Shown here in pieces: positions 16,256 to 22,405 of a DNA stretch of 28,141 nt. A program made the translations under genes and the position numbers. The notes under the pieces are model-generated. The model was not told the DNA's origin and did not search any database. It saw only the letters and a list, made by a program, of their open reading frames with translations. The stretch is from WHSO01 sp050485485 (GTDB lineage: Bacteria > Pseudomonadota > Alphaproteobacteria > SMXQ01), in NCBI GenBank assembly GCA_050485485.1, contig JBJHBM010000029.1, forward strand, positions 1-28,141, given 5' to 3'. Positions within the stretch are counted from its first letter, which is position 1. Every line of letters starts with the position of its first letter.

Positions 16256-16353
16256 GAGGATACCGTCTCCGGCACTTCTTCCAAGTACCGCATAAATGAT
16301 TCCTCCCGCGGCGATGTCAGGCAAGTAAAAAAGCAAGTAACGATGCTTTTTCT

Positions 16354-16362
16354 TGTGTATAA
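16354..16362 (-). promoter_or_regulatory. DnaA box (right cluster, inverted)
   Basis: TGTGTATAA on the plus strand, exact complement of TTATACACA, which fits TTATNCACA. It points opposite to the tandem pair 32 bases to its right. Confidence 0.7.
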
Positions 16363-16372
16363 CAATTTGATC
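16360..16372 (-). promoter_or_regulatory. Possible IHF site
   Basis: The 13 bases fit the complement of WATCAANNNNTTR at 12 of 13 positions (only the last W position is C). The site overlaps the DnaA box by three bases. IHF bending sites next to DnaA boxes occur in E. coli and Caulobacter origins. The consensus is loose, so this is weak alone. Confidence 0.35.
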
Positions 16373-16393
16373 TTTACACAAGATTTCCGATCA

Positions 16394-16414
16394 TTATCCA
16401 CACGGTTATCCACA
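16394..16414 (+). promoter_or_regulatory. Tandem pair of perfect DnaA boxes
   Basis: TTATCCACA at 16394-16402 and again at 16406-16414, same orientation, start-to-start distance 12 bases, near one helical turn, which favours cooperative DnaA loading. A degenerate box-like word (CTTTACACA, two mismatches) lies at 16372-16380. Confidence 0.7.
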
Positions 16415-16536
16415 AGGCGCCCCGCGACTCCGGCGGCCCAAGTACAAACCCTTGATTCCCGCCGCTTTCCGTGGTCGTTATCGAGGCGTTCGCGTGTGAC
16501 ACGGCCCCGCCGGGGCCGCTTCCGAGGACCGTTTCC

Positions 16537-16878
16537 ATGACAGGCGACGCGGCACCCGTGCCCCCGGACGGCGCCGGGCATCATCTGGAGATCACCTACT
16601 GCCGCCAGTGCCGCTGGCTGCTGCGCGCGGCCTGGACCGCCCAGGAGCTGCTCACCACCTTCGAACGGGAGCTGGCGGCGGTGACGCTGCGCCCCGGCAC
16701 CGGCGGCGTGTTCGAGGTGCGTCTCGACGGCGCGCTGGTCCATTCGCGCAAGGCCGCGGGCGGCTTCGCCGAGATGCGCGTGCTCAAGCAGCTGGTGCGC
16801 GACCGGGTCGCGCCCGACCGCGATCTTGGGCATTCCGACCGGGGCCATTCCGACCGGGAGCATTCCGACCGGCCGTAA
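16537..16878 (+). CDS. Rdx-family (SelT/SelW/SelH-like) thioredoxin-fold protein
   Basis: A 113-residue small redox-type protein. The CXXC motif is C22-R-Q-C25 in LEITYCRQCRWLLRAAW, the position of the CXXU/CXXC of selenoproteins W, T and H. The rest follows the family: a helix WTAQELLTTFERELAAVTL, strand FEVRLDGALVHSRKAAGGF, then EMRVLKQLVRDRVAPDRDLGHSDR. Bacterial members usually end about there; here a 15-bp tandem duplication adds two more HSDR units. ATG 16537 gives the expected length; an upstream in-frame ATG at 16471 would extend into the region next to the DnaA boxes. Exact function is unknown. It precedes sdhC by 152 bp. Confidence 0.85.
   Translation: MTGDAAPVPPDGAGHHLEITYCRQCRWLLRAAWTAQELLTTFERELAAVTLRPGTGGVFEVRLDGALVHSRKAAGGFAEMRVLKQLVRDRVAPDRDLGHSDRGHSDREHSDRP
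16831..16875 (+). repeat. Three 15-bp tandem repeats at the 3' end of the Rdx gene
   Basis: CATTCCGACCGG starts at 16831, 16846 and 16861, a 15-base period, encoding HSDRG, HSDRE and HSDRP. The third unit runs into the stop codon TAA (16876-16878). Slipped-strand copy change would stay in frame. Confidence 0.85.
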
Positions 16879-16937
16879 GGCGCAAACGAAAACGAGAACG
16901 AGAGGGAGTCGCGATGCGGCCTCCGCCGCCCGCCGCG

Positions 16938-16965
16938 TTGACTTGCCCGCGGGCACGGTCTAAAC
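16938..16965 (+). promoter_or_regulatory. Predicted promoter for sdhCDAB
   Basis: TTGACT (16938-16943), 16-base spacer, CTAAAC (16960-16965). The -35 block TTGACTTGC is the same as that of the ffh promoter. It lies 66 bases before the sdhC ATG. Confidence 0.5.
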
Positions 16966-16980
16966 CGGGGCCCTGTTTCG

Positions 16981-17006
16981 CGGGCGGCCGCCTTCCCCGC
17001 CGCCCG
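16981..17006 (+). other. Stem-loop in the sdhC leader
   Basis: CGGGCGGC (16981-16988) and GCCGCCCG (16999-17006) are a perfect 8-bp stem with a 10-base loop, in the predicted 5' leader 24 bases before the ATG. It may stabilise the message or affect initiation. It matches no riboswitch or leader motif that I recognise. Confidence 0.5.
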
Positions 17007-17030
17007 TTCCAAGCGCACGAAGGCCCCCGC

Positions 17031-17426
17031 ATGGCACCCAAAGACCGTCCGCTGTCGCCCCATCTGCAAGTCTACCGCCTCCCGCTCGCCGCCATCCTGT
17101 CCATCACCCACCGCATCACCGGCGTCGGCCTCGGGCTCGGCGCGCTGCTGCTGGTGGTGTGGCTGGTGGCCGCCGCGGCGGGCCCGGACGCCTTCGGCCC
17201 GGTGTCGTGGTTCCTCGGCTCGTGGCTCGGCCTGCTGATCCTGTTCGGCTTCGCCTGGGCGCTGCTCTACCACCTCGCCAACGGCATCCGGCACCTGTTC
17301 TGGGACGCCGGCTACGGCTACGACAAGGACGACGCCCACCGCACCGGGATCGCGGTGCTGGCGCTCTCGGTCGCGCTCACGGTGGTCGTGTTCGGCGCGG
17401 GCCTCGTGGTCCGGGGGGCGGCGTGA
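17031..17426 (+). CDS. sdhC: Succinate dehydrogenase cytochrome b556 subunit
   Basis: A 131-residue membrane anchor of complex II, carrying part of the quinone site and heme b. It opens PLSPHLQVYRLPLAAILSITHRITGV, the family signature with the quinone-site Ser and Arg of SxTHRxTG. Three transmembrane segments follow, and H81 in YHLANGIRHLFWDAGYG is the expected heme ligand. ATG 17031 gives the usual length; the long in-frame upstream extension overlaps the Rdx gene and is rejected. The sdhD ATG shares the final A of its stop (TGATG), so the pair is probably coupled. Confidence 0.95.
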   Translation: MAPKDRPLSPHLQVYRLPLAAILSITHRITGVGLGLGALLLVVWLVAAAAGPDAFGPVSWFLGSWLGLLILFGFAWALLYHLANGIRHLFWDAGYGYDKDDAHRTGIAVLALSVALTVVVFGAGLVVRGAA

Positions 17427-17824
17427 TGGCGGCGCGCGGGGCATCGGCCATGCGGACCCGGCTCGGGCGCGTGCGCGGCCTGGGCGCCGCCAAGGAGGGC
17501 GTCGCCCACTGGTGGGCGCAGCGCCTCACCGCGATCGCCCTGGTGCCGCTCACGGTGTGGTTCGTGGTTTCGCTGGTGGCGCTCGCCGGCGGCCCCTACG
17601 CCGCGGTGCGCGCCTGGATCGCCGACCCGGTCGCCGCCGTGCTGCTGGTGCTGCTGCTGGCCGTCGGCTTTCATCACCTGCAGCTCGGCCTGCAGGTGGT
17701 GATCGAGGACTACGTCCACGCCGAATGGCGCAAGCTCGCGCTCATCATCGCGGTGAAATTCGCCTCGGCCGTGGCCGCGCTGGCGGGCATCTTCGCCGTG
17801 CTCCGCATCGCTTTTGGGGCCTGA
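17426..17824 (+). CDS. sdhD: Succinate dehydrogenase membrane anchor subunit
   Basis: A 132-residue second anchor of complex II. Features are LGRVRGLGAAKEGVAHWWAQRLTA at the N-terminus, typical of alphaproteobacterial SdhD, three hydrophobic segments, and the heme/quinone-face sequence GFHHLQLGLQVVIEDYVH. The first ATG (17426) overlaps the sdhC stop. A second Met at 17450 (MRTRLGRVRGLG) matches where many orthologues begin and is a credible alternative start. sdhA follows after 4 bases. Confidence 0.93.
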   Translation: MAARGASAMRTRLGRVRGLGAAKEGVAHWWAQRLTAIALVPLTVWFVVSLVALAGGPYAAVRAWIADPVAAVLLVLLLAVGFHHLQLGLQVVIEDYVHAEWRKLALIIAVKFASAVAALAGIFAVLRIAFGA

Positions 17825-17828
17825 ATCC

Positions 17829-19619
17829 ATGACCGAGGCTTATCCCGTCACAGACCATCACTTCGACGTCCTCGTGGTCGGCGCCGGCGGCGCCGGGTTG
17901 CGCGCGACCCTCGGCATGACCGCTGCCGGCCTCAGCACCGCCTGCATCACCAAGGTGTTCCCGACCCGCAGCCACACGGTCGCGGCCCAGGGCGGCGTCG
18001 GCGCCTCGTTCGGCAACATCGAGCCCGACGACTGGCGCTTCCACATGTACGACACGGTCAAGGGCTCCGACTGGCTCGGCGACCAGGACGCGATCGAGTA
18101 CATGGTGCGCAACGCGATCCCCGCGATTACCGAGCTCGAGCACTTCGGCGTGCCGTTCTCGCGCACCGCGGAAGGCAAGATCTACCAGCGTCCGTTCGGC
18201 GGCCATACGGCGAACTACGGCGAGAAGCTCGCGCACCGCGCCTGCGCCGCCGCCGACCGCACCGGCCACGCCATCCTGCACACGCTCTACCAGCAGTGCC
18301 TCAAGCACAAGGCGCAGTTCTTCGTCGAATACTTCGCCATCGACCTCATCATGTCGGACGACGGGCGCTGCCTCGGCGTGATGGCGTGGAACCTCGACGA
18401 CGGCACGATGCACCGTTTCACGGCGCCGCTCACGGTGCTGGCGACGGGCGGCTACGGGCGCGCCTATTTCTCCTGCACCTCGGCGCACACCTGCACCGGC
18501 GACGGCAACGCCATGGTGCTGCGCGCCGGGCTCCCGCTCCAGGACCTGGAGTTCATCCAGTTCCATCCCACCGGCATCTACGGCTCGGGCTGCCTCATCA
18601 CCGAGGGCGCGCGCGGCGAGGGCGGCTACGTCACCAACTCGGAAGGCGAGCGCTTCATGGAACGCTACGCCCCCACCGTGAAGGACCTGGCGTCGCGCGA
18701 CGTCGTCAGCCGCGCCATGACGGTCGAGATCCGCGAGGGCCGCGGCGTCGGCCCCGACAAGGACCACATCTACCTGCACCTCGAGCATCTCGACCCCGAC
18801 ATCCTGCACGAGCGGCTTCCCGGCATCTCGGAGACCGCCAAGATCTTCGCCGGCGTCGACGTGACCAAGGAGCCGATCCCGGTGCTGCCGACGGTGCACT
18901 ACAACATGGGCGGCATCCCGACCAACTATCATGCCGAGGTCATCGACCCGACCGCCGACGACCCCGACCGCGTGGTGCCGGGCCTCATGGCGATCGGCGA
19001 GGCGGCCTGCGTCTCGGTCCACGGCGCGAACAGGCTGGGCTGCAACTCGCTGCTCGACATCATCGTGTTCGGCCGGGCCGCCGCGTTGCGCGCGGCCGAG
19101 CTGGTGAAGCCCGGCTCGGCGCGCATCGGCCTGCCCAAGGGCGCGGGCGAAGCCGCGCTCGCGCGTCTCGACCGGCTGCGCCACGCCGACGGCACGCGCC
19201 TCACCAGCGAGATCCGCATCGATATGCAGCGCACCATGCAGAACGACTGCGCCGTGTTCCGCACGGAGGACGTGCTGAAGGAAGGCTGCGCCAAGATCGA
19301 CGCCATCGCGGAGACGCTGGCCGACATCAAGCTCAACGACCGCTCGCTGATCTGGAATTCGGACCTGGTGGAGGCGCTGGAGCTCGAAAACCTGATGCCG
19401 CAGGCGGTGGTCGCGCTCCATTCGGCGGAAGCGCGCAAGGAAAGCCGCGGCGCGCACGCGCGCGAGGACTACCCCAAGCGCGACGACGAGAACTGGATGA
19501 AGCACACGGCCGCCTATCTTGCGGGCGCGCACGACGTGCGCCTCGCCTATCGCCCGGTGCATCTCAAGCCGCTCACGGACGACATCGAAACGATCCCGCC
19601 CAAGGAGCGGGTGTACTAG
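17829..19619 (+). CDS. sdhA: Succinate dehydrogenase flavoprotein subunit
   Basis: A 596-residue catalytic subunit oxidising succinate to fumarate. FAD binding: VLVVGAGGAGLRA (residues 15-26), covalent attachment His49 in TRSHTVAAQGGVGAS. Substrate-site landmarks are FHPTGIYGSGCLITEGARGEGG and VHGANRLGCNSLLDIIVFGRA. The C-terminal domain ends with YRPVHLKPLTDDIETIPPKERVY, typical of the bacterial and mitochondrial enzyme. Start 17829 (MTEAYPVTDHHFDVLVVG) is preferred over an ATG at 17814 that overlaps sdhD. The gene order C-D-A-B is the proteobacterial standard. Confidence 0.98.
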   Translation: MTEAYPVTDHHFDVLVVGAGGAGLRATLGMTAAGLSTACITKVFPTRSHTVAAQGGVGASFGNIEPDDWRFHMYDTVKGSDWLGDQDAIEYMVRNAIPAITELEHFGVPFSRTAEGKIYQRPFGGHTANYGEKLAHRACAAADRTGHAILHTLYQQCLKHKAQFFVEYFAIDLIMSDDGRCLGVMAWNLDDGTMHRFTAPLTVLATGGYGRAYFSCTSAHTCTGDGNAMVLRAGLPLQDLEFIQFHPTGIYGSGCLITEGARGEGGYVTNSEGERFMERYAPTVKDLASRDVVSRAMTVEIREGRGVGPDKDHIYLHLEHLDPDILHERLPGISETAKIFAGVDVTKEPIPVLPTVHYNMGGIPTNYHAEVIDPTADDPDRVVPGLMAIGEAACVSVHGANRLGCNSLLDIIVFGRAAALRAAELVKPGSARIGLPKGAGEAALARLDRLRHADGTRLTSEIRIDMQRTMQNDCAVFRTEDVLKEGCAKIDAIAETLADIKLNDRSLIWNSDLVEALELENLMPQAVVALHSAEARKESRGAHAREDYPKRDDENWMKHTAAYLAGAHDVRLAYRPVHLKPLTDDIETIPPKERVY

Positions 19620-19631
19620 AAGGCTCTCCAA

Positions 19632-20408
19632 ATGGTGGAGTTCGCGTTACCCAAGAATTCCAAGATCGGCCCCGGCAAGACCCACAAGGCGCCTGCCGGC
19701 GCGAAGAACGTCAAGGCGTTCAAGGTCTATCGCTGGGACCCGGACGGCGACGCGAACCCGCGCCTCGACACCTACGAGGTCGATCTCGACGCCTGCGGGC
19801 CGATGGTCCTCGACGCCCTCATCAAGATCAAGAACGAGGTCGACTCGACCCTCACCTTCCGGCGTTCCTGCCGCGAGGGCGTGTGCGGCTCCTGTTCCAT
19901 GAACATCGACGGCACCAACACGCTCGCCTGCACCAAGCCGATCGAGAACATCGAGGGCGAGGCCAAGGTCTATCCGCTGCCGCACATGCCGGTGGTCAAG
20001 GACCTGGTGCCCGACCTCAGCACGGTCTACGCGCAGTACGCCGCGATCGAGCCGTGGCTCAAGAGCGAGAGCCCGGCGCCCACGGGCGAGCGCCTGCAGA
20101 GCCCGGAGGAGCGCAAGAAGCTCGACGGGTTGTGGGAATGCATCCTGTGCTTCTGCTGCACCACCTCGTGCCCGAGCTACTGGTGGAACGGCGAGCGGTT
20201 CCTCGGCCCCGCGGTGCTGCTGCAGGCCTATCGCTGGATCGCGGATTCGCGCGACGAGCACACCGGCGAGCGGCTCGACGACCTCGAGGACCCGTTCCGG
20301 CTCTATCGCTGCCACACCATCATGAACTGCACCAACACCTGTCCCAAGGGGCTCAACCCCGCCCAGGCGATCGGCGAGATCAAGAAGCTGATGGTCGAGC
20401 GCCGCTAG
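19632..20408 (+). CDS. sdhB: Succinate dehydrogenase iron-sulfur subunit
   Basis: A 258-residue electron-transfer subunit between FAD and quinone. The 2Fe-2S ligands are C80, C85, C88 and C100 (RRSCREGVCGSCSMNIDG). The 4Fe-4S and 3Fe-4S ligands come from C170, C173, C176 and C180 (CILCFCCTTSCPSYWWN) and C227, C233 and C237 (CHTIMNCTNTCPKGLNP). All are intact. It starts 12 bases after sdhA and closes the operon; a GC hairpin follows the stop. Confidence 0.98.
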   Translation: MVEFALPKNSKIGPGKTHKAPAGAKNVKAFKVYRWDPDGDANPRLDTYEVDLDACGPMVLDALIKIKNEVDSTLTFRRSCREGVCGSCSMNIDGTNTLACTKPIENIEGEAKVYPLPHMPVVKDLVPDLSTVYAQYAAIEPWLKSESPAPTGERLQSPEERKKLDGLWECILCFCCTTSCPSYWWNGERFLGPAVLLQAYRWIADSRDEHTGERLDDLEDPFRLYRCHTIMNCTNTCPKGLNPAQAIGEIKKLMVERR

Positions 20409-20410
20409 GC

Positions 20411-20438
20411 GGGCCGCCCGCGACGGCGCGGGCGGGCC
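20411..20438 (+). other. GC hairpin between sdhB and the dienelactone hydrolase gene
   Basis: CCGCCCGCG (20414-20422), loop ACGG, CGCGGGCGG (20427-20435): a perfect 9-bp stem, extended by two G-C pairs past a one-base bulge. No U-tract. It begins 5 bases after the sdhB stop and may protect the sdh message or act as a partial terminator. Confidence 0.5.
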
Positions 20439-20461
20439 GGGACGCAGGAGGGAGGCGTATC

Positions 20462-21181
20462 ATGGCCCGGATTGCGACCGAGAACGTGACGATCGCCACG
20501 CGCGACGGCGCGGCGATGGGGGCGGAACTGGCGCGGCCCGCCGCGCCCGGCGTCGGCATCGTGATCGTCGGCACGATCTACGGCATGGACGACACCATGC
20601 GCGCCATCATGGCCGACTGGGCCGCGCGCGGCTGCGCTGTCGTCGCGCCCGACCTGTTCCACCGTACCGTGCCGGGCCCCCTCGGCCGCGAAGGCGCCGC
20701 GCGCGAGAAGGCCCACGCGCGCTACCGCGACTTCGACGTGGCGCAGGGGGTCGCCGACCTCGGCGACGCGGTGGCCTGGCTGCGCCACCATCCCGCCTGC
20801 AACGGCAAGGTGGCGGCGTTCGGCTACTGCTTCGGCGGGCGCTATGCCTTCCTCGCCGCGACGCGCCTCGGGGTCGAGGGTGCGGCGTCGTTCCACGGCA
20901 CCCAGATCGGCCTCCATCTCGACGAGGCCCCGAAGCTCGCCTGCCCGATCACGATCCACGCGGGCGATTCCGATCCCCAGATTCCGATGGCGGAGATCGA
21001 GGCCACGCGCAACGCCCTCGCCGGCAAGCCGGATGCCGAGGTGCAGGTCCATGCCGGCGCGGCCCACGGCTTCACGGGCAAGGGGCGGGCCTCCTACCAC
21101 GAGGTCGCCGACCGCGCCTCGACGGCCGCCGCCGAGCGGCTGGTCGCCGCTATCGCCGCGCGCGCCACGGCACCCGCCTGA
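20462..21181 (+). CDS. Dienelactone hydrolase family protein
   Basis: A 239-residue alpha/beta hydrolase of the DLH family. The likely triad is Cys123 in GYCFGGRYAF, Asp in HAGDSDPQIPM and His in GAAHGFTGKG. A cysteine nucleophile is the DLH hallmark. Length is normal for the family. True dienelactone hydrolases sit in chloro-aromatic pathways, which are absent here, so the substrate is unknown; many such paralogues are generic esterases. A GGAGGGAGG ribosome-binding site precedes ATG 20462. The gene lies between sdhB and an ornithine cyclodeaminase-like gene, spaced 25 bp from the latter, so those two may be co-expressed. Confidence 0.88.
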   Translation: MARIATENVTIATRDGAAMGAELARPAAPGVGIVIVGTIYGMDDTMRAIMADWAARGCAVVAPDLFHRTVPGPLGREGAAREKAHARYRDFDVAQGVADLGDAVAWLRHHPACNGKVAAFGYCFGGRYAFLAATRLGVEGAASFHGTQIGLHLDEAPKLACPITIHAGDSDPQIPMAEIEATRNALAGKPDAEVQVHAGAAHGFTGKGRASYHEVADRASTAAAERLVAAIAARATAPA

Positions 21182-21206
21182 GCGGGCGGCGGCTGGGCAG
21201 GGCGCC

Positions 21207-22298
21207 ATGAGCCGGGGCTCCAACGTCAATTCCGTCCTGTTCCTGGGACCGAGCGACGTCAAGGACGTCGTCACCATGAAGCAGGCCATCGACCTGGTGG
21301 CGGAAGGCTACGCGGAAGCCGCCCGCTTCCCCATCATCAACGCGCCGCGCCGCCGGGTGCATTCGCCCGCGGGCGTGCGGGTCTCCAATTTTCCGGGCGG
21401 CATCGCCTCGCTCGGCGTGATCGGCGCGCTCACGCGCGCCGAATCCGTCACGCACGATCCCGCCAACCAGGTCTATCCCTACCGCGAGCACCCGGTCTAT
21501 CTGCTGTGGGACGCGGAGAGCGCGCATCTCAAGGCGATTCTGGTGGGCGAAATCACCGAGCAGCGCGTCGGGTTCTCGTCCGTGATGGCGCTGCGGACGG
21601 CGGCGACCACCGGGGTCGGCATCCGCTATCTCGCGCGCGCCGACGCGGAGGTGTGCGGGGTCTACGGCACCGGCGGCCAGGCGCTCCACAAGATTCTCGC
21701 CTGCCACGAGGCGCGCCGCATCCGCAGGTACCGGATCCATTCCCGCGACCCTGACAACCGCCGGCGCTTCATCGCCCGCGTATCCGCCCTGGTCGATGCC
21801 GAATTCGAGGACCTGCCCGATCCGCGCGAGGTGTGTCGCGGCGCGGACATCGTGATCTGCGCCACCAATTCCAACGTGCCGGTGTTCGACGGCGACTGGC
21901 TCGATCCCGGCGTCCATGTCGTCACGGTGGTCGGCTCCAACAACGCCCTCGTCGAGGGCGGCTGGCTCGAGAAGGGCCGGCGCGAGAACGACGACCGGAC
22001 CTGCGAGCGGGCCGACCTGATCGTGACCAACTGGCGTGAATCGATCGTGCAGGAGCGGCAGGCGGGCCTGATCGAGCCGATCGAGGCGGGTGTCATCGGC
22101 TGGGACAAGATCGTGGAGCTCGGCGACATCGTGGCCGGCAAGCACCCGGGACGGACCGCCGACGGCCAGATCACCTACCACGCCAACAACAACGGCACCG
22201 CTGCCGCCGATCTCGCCATCGCCCAATACGTCTACGAGACGTGCCGGCGCCTCGGGCGCGGCACCGTCCTCGAAATTCCGGTGCCCGGCACCCAGTAG
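21207..22298 (+). CDS. Ornithine cyclodeaminase / mu-crystallin family protein
   Basis: A 363-residue NAD(P)-binding protein. The family layout is seen: N-terminal substrate half (VTMKQAIDLVAEGYAEAA, then VSNFPGGIASLGVIGALT), LVGEITEQRVGFSSVMALRTAATTGV, then a Rossmann segment VYGTGGQALHKILAC (about residue 152). Later come ADIVICATNSNVPVF and a C-terminal NNNGTAAADLAIAQYVYE. Members include ornithine cyclodeaminase, alanine dehydrogenase, lysine cyclodeaminase and ketimine reductases. I cannot choose among them, and no ornithine-pathway gene is adjacent. Start 21207 is the first ATG after the preceding gene; a longer in-frame extension overlaps it and is rejected. Confidence 0.87.
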   Translation: MSRGSNVNSVLFLGPSDVKDVVTMKQAIDLVAEGYAEAARFPIINAPRRRVHSPAGVRVSNFPGGIASLGVIGALTRAESVTHDPANQVYPYREHPVYLLWDAESAHLKAILVGEITEQRVGFSSVMALRTAATTGVGIRYLARADAEVCGVYGTGGQALHKILACHEARRIRRYRIHSRDPDNRRRFIARVSALVDAEFEDLPDPREVCRGADIVICATNSNVPVFDGDWLDPGVHVVTVVGSNNALVEGGWLEKGRRENDDRTCERADLIVTNWRESIVQERQAGLIEPIEAGVIGWDKIVELGDIVAGKHPGRTADGQITYHANNNGTAAADLAIAQYVYETCRRLGRGTVLEIPVPGTQ

Positions 22299-22405
22299 CG
22301 CCCGGCCGGAACCATGCTCTGGACCTCGGCCCGCGACGGCGCCATTATGGCCGCCGCCCGCAGACGTCCCGCCGGCACAGGAACCCGTCCCTTCCACGAA
22401 CAGGC

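Larger units (their letters stand above)
16321..16380. other. AT-rich tract with repeats, candidate DNA-unwinding element
   Basis: The word GCAAGTAA occurs at 16321-16328 and again at 16333-16340, a 12-base period. AAAAAGC (16328-16334) and GCTTTTT (16345-16351) form an inverted repeat. The stretch is mostly A/T in otherwise very GC-rich DNA and lies immediately beside three DnaA boxes, the layout expected of an unwinding element. Confidence 0.5.
15409..16536. other. Candidate chromosomal replication origin (oriC-like region), 1,128 bp without a convincing gene
   Basis: Seen: four perfect DnaA boxes (TTATNCACA), at 15463-15471, 16354-16362, 16394-16402 and 16406-16414. I found none elsewhere in the window. 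A sharply AT-rich tract with repeats lies at 16290-16415, with a 12/13 match to the IHF consensus and GATTC sites (GANTC, the CcrM target) at 16298-16302 and 16454-16458. Between the left box and the right cluster are about 770 bp of hairpin-rich GC DNA. Known: clustered DnaA boxes beside an AT-rich unwinding element define bacterial origins. Inferred: this is an oriC. Against it: no dnaA, hemE, parAB or other typical origin neighbour, and the rpsP/rplS run to the left would be transcribed against the fork. A DnaA-titration or DnaA-regulated locus is the alternative. Confidence 0.55.

Noticed and set aside
16372..16380. A fifth DnaA box (CTTTACACA)
   Set aside because: Two mismatches to TTATNCACA; kept only as a degenerate note within the cluster.
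15185..16381. Several overlapping open frames on both strands in the gap after the CitE-like gene
   Set aside because: Many frames are open at once, compositions are Arg/Pro/Gly-biased, and third-position GC is lower than in neighbouring genes. Only the minus-strand 266-codon frame has a ribosome-binding site, and it is reported as a weak finding.
15409..16536. CRISPR array or tandem satellite
   Set aside because: The hairpins differ in sequence and spacing; there are no regular direct repeats with spacers.
18296..20461. Upstream extension of the dienelactone hydrolase frame through sdhA and sdhB
   Set aside because: Arg/His-rich shadow translation. The true start is the ATG at 20462 with a good ribosome-binding site.
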